Positions 18,687-25,685 of a stretch of 25,685 nt of DNA are shown piece by piece (position 1 is the first letter of the stretch; each line of letters opens with the position of its first letter). The position numbers and the translations under genes are program-made. The notes under the pieces were generated by a model. The model made no database searches. It worked only from the letters and a program-made list of their open reading frames with translations, and had not been told where the DNA came from. The DNA is from Byssochlamys sp. IMV 00236 (lineage: Eukaryota > Ascomycota > Eurotiomycetes > Eurotiales > Thermoascaceae), in NCBI GenBank assembly GCA_001931875.2, contig MSJH02000123.1:1-25685 (forward strand), given 5' to 3'.

Positions 18687-21600
18687 TTAAAAATACACAC
18701 TGTTTAAAACAGACACAGCAGCAGGCGATAATGGCATTCTACGACGAAAATCAATCAAATCAGCAATGACTTCATACTTGTCTGGTAACCGTGAGTGATC
18801 GCGCTGAGATAAACCACTTGGTCCCTGATAGATCTTTTCTAAAATCGTCTTGATCTGTCCTGTTTCTATCTTTTTGCTTTCCAGAAACTGGCTAAATTCT
18901 AATTCCGTCTTAAACTGTGCTGCATCCCCTGCATAGGATATTACCCAGTCGCGGAACGTGTCTTCCGATATATCTTTTTTATCCAAGTAGTTCAGGGCAG
19001 TCAACACCGAATATACATTTTCAGCAGTTAGCGACGGCTTTTCTTCGACAGGAGCCTTTTGTGATTTAAGATGGATAGACATCGTGCGAGCCATGGGCGA
19101 TGTTGGATAAATATAATTATTGTAAAAGGACAACAGAGAATCCTTGGTGATCTTCTTTAGTTCCAATACATCCGTTGTAGACTCGTTAAATTCATAATAT
19201 CCCGACATGATGTTCGACCAGTACCGATATCCTTCCTCAAACAAATTCTTGAACTTTTCTTGTTTCTCAGCAATCAGTGAGTCAACCTGTGCTTGATAGT
19301 CTGCCTCGCTCATCTCTTCGATTATCTTTTTTAATTCCTCCAAGAAATCAAGAACTCTGTTCTCCAAGTAAACAGGTTCTCTTTCGCTTTGGATGATCAC
19401 TCTGAATCCAAGAGTACCATGTACGTTCTTGATCCCGCTAAAGACAATGTAGCCCAACTGCTCACGCGTTCGGAGCTGGTTGAAGCAAGGTTCTTCTGCT
19501 ATCTGAGCAATCAAGAATAGTCGATTACGCAGTCCAGTCTCTGTTACTCTACAGACTTGGCTGTAATATGCAATGGCTGAATTAACTTCATTGTTATCAT
19601 AGACAGGCAAGGTATGCACGAAATGCTGGTCATCAGATAGCGCAACTGCTCGTGAACTAGCCCATTGACTTGGTAAGAGTGGCCGAGGCGTCAATACATC
19701 TTGAATCTTGTTAAACATTCCTAATACAGCTTCTTTTTCCATTGATCCATGTACAAGCGCTTCTATATGAAGTGTCGAGATTGCGAGAGGTATAAATGCC
19801 TGTAACTCTTCAAGTTGTATATCTCTGACTTGGGTTATGAGGTCATTGTATGTCCATTTACGATTACTCAAGGCAAAAGATAAGTAATAGCTTGCGTGTT
19901 GATAAGGTGCCTCCAAGAGAACGTTTTCATATTCTCGTGTTATTTCGTCCTTGATCATCTTGAATCGACGCTGCTCAATACAGAGATCTTTCATTTTTGA
20001 TACTACTCTTTCAAGTAAAAGTGACAGCTTATGACTGTAACCACCTACAAAGAGCTAACATGATGCTGAGTCACATTGACCATTCGATGTAGTTCTTCTT
20101 TTATCTTACCATGATTCCCTCTGTTTCTTGTGCAATATAATAGTTGAGCCCTGCTAACTCTGCATTGTATGAATATTCTGTCAATGAATCAGAAAGTAAG
20201 CCTATGTACAGCCTATTAAGCATGGAAGAATATTAGTTAATTTCTGTATGCCCGAATATAAGCTCTTCTTTTTCTTACGCCAACATCACAGCATGTCTTG
20301 GAGTGATAAATGTTAAAGGATTCTTGAGGCATATCCAAACATTTGTCTTGGGCACCCAAAATGTATCATCTTTTTTATACCAGATTCTACTAATTGGCTC
20401 ATCTTGTATGAGCGTAGGTTCCTTTGTTTTTCCCTCCTGTTTTACAACCTCAAGTTCTGTAGGTATAAACTCATTGACGACCGGCAAAGAGAAGTGTGGG
20501 TTTAGAGAAATATTGACCAAACGCTATAAATAGATAACTTAGTTTGTTCTTTATCAACGTAATAGACATATCTTACCTGGATAAGTGCTTCACTCAAAGG
20601 CTGTACTTCATACTCTGCAGAGTACCATCTCTCTATACGGGTGCACTCGATGCCATCCGGGAACTCCTGACTGACCAAGGTCAAACGGAAGTTATCCATT
20701 CTTAATAGTTCCAGATGCGCTTTTATTAAGTCAGGATCGTATTTTCGAAGCAAAGCATTGCCGCTAATAACCCATTGAGGTGGATAGTTTTCCTGCATCT
20801 GTTGACTCAAGAAGGAAGTGTACTGTGAAGGAGTGCACTGCTCGAGGAATCTGAATTCTATTTCGGCTAAAGACTTGGTTTCTTCGAATATCCACTGCTG
20901 AATGCCTTCCTTCTTTATCAATTCAATGTATTCAAACAGAGAGACGACAACGTCTTCATAGTGGCCTATATAAATATGAACGTGTCAATACAAACGCAAA
21001 GAAGTATATTATTTCTTTAAATCCAAACTTGCGTAACCCTTCTTCTGTCAACTCGATGCTAAGGTGGAAAAAGGAAAAACCGACGCCGCCATAAGATAGA
21101 CCTGAGCTAAGCGTTGTCGCCCATGTTTTCTTCTTCAAAAAGGAGAGTATTGATCCTGGTCCTTCGTGACCTATCAAGTGAGCTAAATAATTTGCAGGCT
21201 AATTGATTGATTTAATCTAATGTCCCTTTCTCCTCTAGTTGATCCATATTTCTCTTACCTGGCATTCATAAAATGCTGTTTGGTCTGGAAATGGAAATGT
21301 GACTTCCAAAGTGCGACTCTTTTTCACTGACTTTATGAATATTTGTTTCATCAATTCATTTTTTGTTAGTGGATGTCCGTGGAAAGAAGGCACAGGAATA
21401 TGCTTGTTTTTCACGCTTGAGAACTTTTCAACCACCCACTTAGTTAATTGATCCAATGGTTCTATCATCATTTTTCGTTAGTTCAAAGAGGAAGGGTTTT
21501 ATCTTTATCTTTGCCCTTTATACCTCGACCCAAGATAACTAGTTTCATGATATTTGCAGAATAATACGCATCATGAAACTTTAATAGTTCTTCTCTAACA

Positions 21601-22443
21601 TCCAAACCTATCTTTTTCGGGTACTCCAGCAGTGTTTCTAAATTGCCTGTTTCAAAAAGGTGCCATGGATGCTTAGGGTCACTCAGATGTTTCTCTATCT
21701 GAGATATACGCCAGCAGTCTGACTGCAGGTTCTTTTTATGTTCAGAGTCAACTGCTTTCAATTCACGCTCTGTGCAACTTTCAGAGAATAAGGGATCAAT
21801 GAAAAAGCGTGAAAAGCGATCCAAGGCACCTTCAAGCCATTGGTGACCCACTTCAAAGAAATAGTTGGTATTGACAGTTCCCGTAAAAGCATTCGCATGT
21901 CCTAATATACAATATGTTAAAAGTATAATACCTACATATATGCTCTTACCTGAGTGCTCAGAAAGATAGCTATAGTAATCGTTTTCTTTAGGATATTTTT
22001 TTGTTCCCATAAATAGCAAGTGTTCACAGAAATGAGCTAAGCCTTGAAGATGTTCCTATCAATCAGAGTGTAAGGTTCTTCTATACTCTCAGCGCATTCT
22101 CCCTTTTCTCTCTCTTTCCAAAGAAAGGAAGAAGGAAGAACATTGTCATCTTTACCGGATCACTTAGACTTCCGACATGAACATCTAAAGAAGCACTTGC
22201 ACGATCTGCGTCAGGGTCACTGACAAGTAACACTTGTAGTTCATTTGCAAGTTTTAGTAGTCGATATTCACGCTGATCATTAGCTGATTTTTCAAGTGGC
22301 TTTGTATATACAGAGTAATCTCCTTGCTGCCATTGCCAATCTATTGCTGTAACCATGGCTTTTAAGGAACGTAATCTAGGCGCACTGACTTGAACAATAT
22401 GCAAAGTCACTCTCTCTAAATTTAATTCCCGACAAAATGCCAT
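18687..22443 (-). CDS. STE23: Insulin-degrading enzyme-type M16 metalloprotease (IDE/Ste23 homologue)
   Basis: Zinc peptidase of the inverzincin family that degrades small peptides in a closed chamber; yeast Ste23 and Axl1 process a-factor. Nine exons: 22443-22156, 22055-21950, 21901-21524, 21461-21259, 21198-21033, 20965-20577, 20523-20279, 20212-20110, 20054-18687, giving 1081 residues from the first ATG (about 1053 if M29 is used; IDE family about 1020). Zinc motif H104-F-C-E107-H108 with third ligand E185 in AVDSEH. Also [63 protein letters not shown], and C-terminal [12 protein letters not shown] with FRVIIQSER, the substrate-tail binding segment. Intron 5 has a GC donor (C|GCAAGT at 21032). 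The N-terminal 50 residues are not conserved and the start is uncertain. No presequence seen. Confidence 0.92.
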
Positions 22444-22612
22444 GTCACTGATTTTAGGGCATGCCCTTTTTTCTATTAACTTACACCCTCGCTACTTAAG
22501 GGGACTTTAAAATGTATATTGAAGGAAAATAAGCCACGTCTTTCTTTTATCGTCTTTGGGTTGAGAAATTTTGGTTTGTTGCAGTGTTTCTTATTATTTT
22601 CGTCAATTGCAG

Positions 22613-22759
22613 ACAGAATCAACTCTGAACCCAATCTTATATTCGCTATTTGCTCATCTGTTAAACGGTACGGATTTTCTCTATAAGAGCGATAAGCAGC
22701 AAGACGATTGGCGATCTAAGCTGTTAGATTACCTTGAGACATTGAAGAATGCTCTGTAA
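22613..22759 (+). pseudogene. Orphan last-exon-like fragment
   Basis: After an acceptor-like TCAATTGCAG an open frame of 48 codons (TESTLNPILYSLFAHLL, then DDWRSKLLDYLETLKNAL) runs to TAA. Composition looks like real helical protein, but no start codon and in-frame upstream exon could be found in the 170 bp up to the IDE start, which is divergent. It may be the end of a gene lost to the neighbouring transposon debris, or a small gene with an exon I cannot see. Confidence 0.25.
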
Positions 22760-22869
22760 CAAAACTCTGTTTTCAGCCGTAATATTAATAGCATCAACTT
22801 GAACAACCAAGTCTACTTGCTCAAATGATACAATATTTTCTTATAAATGAAAGTAGGTTTTAGTATATC

Positions 22870-23330
22870 TTATTTACAAATATATACACCTTGCAATTTT
22901 CCTTTGAAAGGAGCTATTCCAGCATGTAAACGATTGAGCAGATACAAATGCTTACAAACAATATTATTGTACCTGAAATCGTTATAAGTGCAGTTCTTCA
23001 TTTCGCTTTTCAGTACAGTGATTTCATATTGAAATTCTATATTACTGACGACTGAACTAGGTAAACTCCAAGTGTGCCACTTTCGGTAATCATATCAGGA
23101 ATACACTCCATGTTGATTTGATCGCCTTTTATTTGCCTCGTTCTTCTTTTTCTTTCTTCAGGACCCATCCTACCAACATTTAGCATCAGCCTTTGTATAT
23201 TATGGAGATAGTCCTCTTCAACATCATTCACTAGTATGAGTATCAGTCTGTCTACTGTTCTGTTTTGCTTTCTTTTTAAATATGCTGGCTCTTAGGCTTA
23301 TACAGCTTTCCAACGTTCCACTTCACGGCA
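22870..23330 (-). pseudogene. Decayed MULE-type transposase C-terminus with SWIM-like zinc finger
   Basis: Frameshifted pieces read in order on the minus strand: KRKQNRTVDRLILILVNDVE (near 23270-23215), HNIQRLMLNVGRMGPEERKR, then after a frame change NIEFQYEITVLKSEMKNCTY and CKHLYLLNRLHAG, ending at a stop at 22872-22870. The CxxY...CKHLYLL arrangement is a SWIM zinc finger whose second Cys (CxC) has become Tyr. Such SWIM domains follow the catalytic domain of Mutator-like transposases in fungi. The catalytic DDE part is absent. An overlapping ORF (about 23440-23276, ending KLYKPKSQHI) is probably another frame of the same debris. Confidence 0.45.
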
Positions 23331-23472
23331 TATTTCTCTGGAAAGGTATCAGCAACCTCTTGCATTTGTAAAATAGGTACCTCAATACTCTGAGGGATAG
23401 TCTTATAAAGGTTGATACGCAAGGTAAAAGAAATGTTAATTGGGTTATCAAACGAATACAGTATTCTTTATT

Positions 23473-23546
23473 ACTAGCCGCTTCCAACTCGCTACGCTCG
23501 TTTTTGCACGTCGTCGTGCTGCCGCAGGCTTAAGGGCTTCGCCCTT
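23473..23546 (-). repeat. GC-rich hairpins, possible Helitron 3' terminus
   Basis: In an AT-rich setting, this GC-rich stretch has a perfect 6-bp stem AAGGGC/GCCCTT with a 3-nt loop (23532-23546), a 5-bp stem GCACG/CGTGC with a 4-nt loop (23506-23519), and on the minus strand ends in CTAGT at 23477-23473. Helitrons end in a hairpin followed by CTRRT, and the element's helicase lies just upstream on the same strand. The spacing from hairpin to CTAGT is longer than usual and the next base is A rather than T, so the terminus is tentative. Confidence 0.35.
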
Positions 23547-23844
23547 TGTAATGAGTAAGGGCAAATGCTAATATGACGCTTTGTTTAAGCGAATGGCTAA
23601 ATTTGAATTTTTGTGCGCCTAACAACATACTCCGACTCCTCTCTGCATGCTTATTTATTGATACAATAGTGCTACATAGATGGTTTCATAAAAGTAAAGT
23701 TTGTTAATAATAGAGAGCATGTAAGTTAAAAGTGTTATTCGTAAAGGTTTATTTGTTGAAAAGAATAGCATAGTTATAAATAATTCATGATCATAGGCAT
23801 AGTTTTGTTTGATGATCATATGATATGTAGCATAGGTGGGCATA

Positions 23845-25595
23845 TTAGTGAAGTAGTAGTTCGGGATAGACAGCATTGTTGGTTGTATTTGAGCTTTCTG
23901 GCAGAAGGACTAAGATACCAGAAAGAGAAGTGACTCTTGATAGAGCGACATATAGTTGTCCATGCATAAATGGTGGTTGTCTTAGGTCGACGCCCACATG
24001 TTTTAATGATTGTCCTTGTGATTTGTTAATTGTCATAGCAAAGCATAATTTAACAGGAAATTGCTTTCTTGCCAAAGTAAATGGCAATTCGCCTTCTTGT
24101 GTTGATAGCGTAAAGCGGGGTATAAGTTCTAATGGGCCATATGGCTTATTGGCTTGGCAAGCCTGAAGCATATAGCTGCCAATTCGTACGACAACCAGGC
24201 GAGCACCATTACATAGACCTCTTGCTGGGTCAATGTTTCTTAGTAGCATTATAGGTGCGCCAACTTTGAGCTCAAGCTTAGATGGGGTAACCCTGTTGGA
24301 TCCAAGCTGTGCAAATATTCTGCTGGAACAGTGTGTAAACCATCAGCTTCGTTAACGTCAGCAGAGTCCGTGGACAGAAGCGTAACCTTTTCGTCAGGAA
24401 TTTTATCGAGGACAATCTCGTTTATTCTTCCGACTGTGTCGTTTCTGGTAGCTAAAATGGCTCTTTCACCAAAATGCTGACCATTGCGTATCGCCATCGA
24501 ATTGCTGATTTCATCATCAATATAGACTTTGCTAATAAATTCATTCAATTGCTTTGTCTGATGAATGTAGCTAGGAAGTGTCATTGAGCCGTAAAGTGTA
24601 TGATCGTATGACACATTTGCTATAAATCTTACAAATGCAATGTCATTTTGATTTAATAGATTCGTTAAACTCATATTCTGCGTAAGACTCAAGAGCTGGA
24701 GCCTTGACCAAATAAATGATTGTTTAACAGAGGCACTAACAGTATCAGCTCTGTTACCCCTTCTGATCACTGGTGGGATCTGAGAAAAATCACCACCAAG
24801 GACAACAGACTTACCACCAAACAGATACAGTTCTTCGAGGTCGTAACAGATGTCTTGAAAGGTGCAATGGGCAGCTTCAAAGCAGTATTTATGCTTTATC
24901 AGCACCTCATCCCAAATAATTAGTTTGGCTCGTCTGATTATTTCTACCAAGTTGCTATCCTTTCGGATGTTGCATGTGGAGCATTCATTAACAGACAACG
25001 GGATCTTAAACAATGAATGGGATGTCTGGCCGTTGGGCAGAAGAAGAGCAGCAATGCCAGAAGAGGCGACACTGTTGTATTCAGCTTTTAGTTGTAATTT
25101 AAAAAGGCAGTTAAGTCGATGACTTGCGAATTAGATTCTTTTTATTAAAAAGAGCTGAATATTATTAAATTAAGTTTGTATGTGAGTTTACTTGGATAGA
25201 GAATCTATGACTGCTATTTATATTATTGTCGTTACTGACATTATTTATGCTTATGTTATTAATGTTATACTAGTAGCTACTATAGTTATTGTTATTATTA
25301 TTATAAGTTATTCTTATCAGATGCGATAGAGGAATGTAAAGTAGAATGTACGCTTTACTTTATTATACTCGAGTTATTACAATGATTATCTCATCAAACA
25401 CGTCAGACACGAAGAACAATTTCGTTTCTACTCTTGTAATAGTTACAGAGAGTGTTATAAACGAATGTTTTGCCTGTACCGGCAGGGCCGTGCAGAAAGA
25501 ATTGGCTATTGCTAGGATCGGATTGTATCTTTCTGGTGATGGTGTCAAAGGCATGCTTCTGCTGCTGATTAAGCTGGCTATACTGAGGTATTGAT
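23845..25595 (-). mobile_element. Helitron-type PIF1 helicase, disrupted
   Basis: Pieces of a PIF1/RRM3-family helicase as carried by Helitron rolling-circle transposons. In order on the minus strand: QQKHAFDTITRKI and Walker A HGPAGTGKTF (codons at 25489-25466); after the inserted LTR, VASSGIAALLLPNGQTSHS, FKIPLSVNECSTCN, Walker B LIIWDE, GGDFSQIPPVIRRG, SFIWSRLQLLSLTQNMSL; then a frame change in a C4 run at 24287-24284; then VGAPIMLLRNIDPARGLCNG, TINKSQGQSL and YVALSRVTS, ending at 23845. Loss of one base explains the frame change, since adding one C restores the usual link into the VGAPIMLLRN motif. Upstream of QYSQLNQQQ the frame also meets a stop. The Rep nuclease domain would lie beyond the right edge. 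Not expected to make a functional protein. Confidence 0.85.
25073..25405. mobile_element. Solo LTR (333 bp) inserted in the Helitron helicase
   Basis: The insert begins TGTTGTATTCAG and ends AACACGTCA (TG...CA on plus), is AT-rich and non-coding, and is flanked by the identical 5-bp repeat GACAC at 25068-25072 and 25406-25410. Removing the insert and one repeat joins the helicase exactly in frame (EIVLRV to ASSGIAALLL). A GT-AG intron does not fit the reading phase here. TG/CA ends with a 5-bp duplication are the signature of integrase-mediated LTR retrotransposons; a lone LTR arises by recombination between the two LTRs. The parent family cannot be named. Confidence 0.75.
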
Positions 25596-25685
25596 CAGAA
25601 CAATGGAAAATTATAAGAGAAGTATAAGTCAATGAGTCTCTATATAACCTCTTTATTAAGATCAAGACGAGAGAGAGAGCCCAAT

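Noticed and set aside
25271..25284. TAGTAGCTACTA palindrome within the LTR
   Set aside because: Short and AT-rich; no reason to assign it a role beyond chance.
25073..25405. Intron explanation for the interruption of the helicase
   Set aside because: No GT...AG or GC...AG pair restores the frame, whereas removal of the TG...CA segment plus one GACAC repeat does so exactly.
1..25685. tRNA, rRNA or CRISPR features
   Set aside because: No convincing cloverleaf, rRNA segment or regularly spaced direct repeats were found on reading both strands.

Overview
The window looks like a nuclear contig of an early-diverging filamentous fungus, most likely a mucoralean. The evidence is AT-rich DNA, dense spliced genes with about 50-100 nt introns, genes that yeasts have lost (CFIm25, ACSF3-type malonyl-CoA synthetase), long homopolymer runs and Helitron remains. 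The order-level placement is inference; the splice structures were worked out by hand by joining consensus GT/GC...AG sites so that conserved protein families stay in frame.

Left part (1-7060). The 5' half of a CFIm25/NUDT21 3'-end processing factor runs off the left edge (minus). About 1.4 kb follow in which I see no gene. Next is a 626-residue, repeat-rich, acidic coiled-coil protein of unknown function ending in a CaaX box (minus). The exosome subunit MTR3 (plus) meets a histidine phosphatase (minus) tail to tail, 14 bp apart, followed by a small glycosylated secreted protein (minus).

Middle (7061-16560). A damaged or heavily spliced multi-pass membrane protein gene (minus) is followed by nearly 2 kb with no intact gene but a possible decayed TnpB/Fanzor-like relic. 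Then come the lipin phosphatase NEM1/CTDNEP1 (plus), the cytochrome bc1 assembly factor CBP3/UQCC1 (plus) and ribosomal protein uL3/RPL3 (minus). CBP3 and RPL3 converge with only 36 bp between stop codons. RPL3 begins with a coding exon that is just the start codon, then an 8-nt microexon. A gene-poor 2 kb holds at most one tiny mitochondrial-type ORF, then a small secreted cysteine-containing protein (minus).

Right part (16567-25685). A ten-exon ACSF3-type acyl-CoA synthetase lies 72 bp downstream of a nine-exon insulin-degrading-enzyme homologue (both minus). From about 22.6 kb the DNA becomes a transposon graveyard: an orphan exon-like fragment, a frameshifted SWIM/MULE-transposase remnant, GC-rich hairpins, and a Helitron PIF1-type helicase broken by a one-base frameshift and by a 333-bp insertion with TG...CA ends and a 5-bp target duplication (a solo LTR).

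The intact genes are mostly housekeeping: RNA processing, translation, mitochondrial assembly, lipid control and proteolysis. They do not form an obvious pathway. The best candidate for undescribed biology is the CaaX-box repeat protein. The most instructive gene-structure features are the two microexons, the start-codon-only exon and two GC-AG introns.
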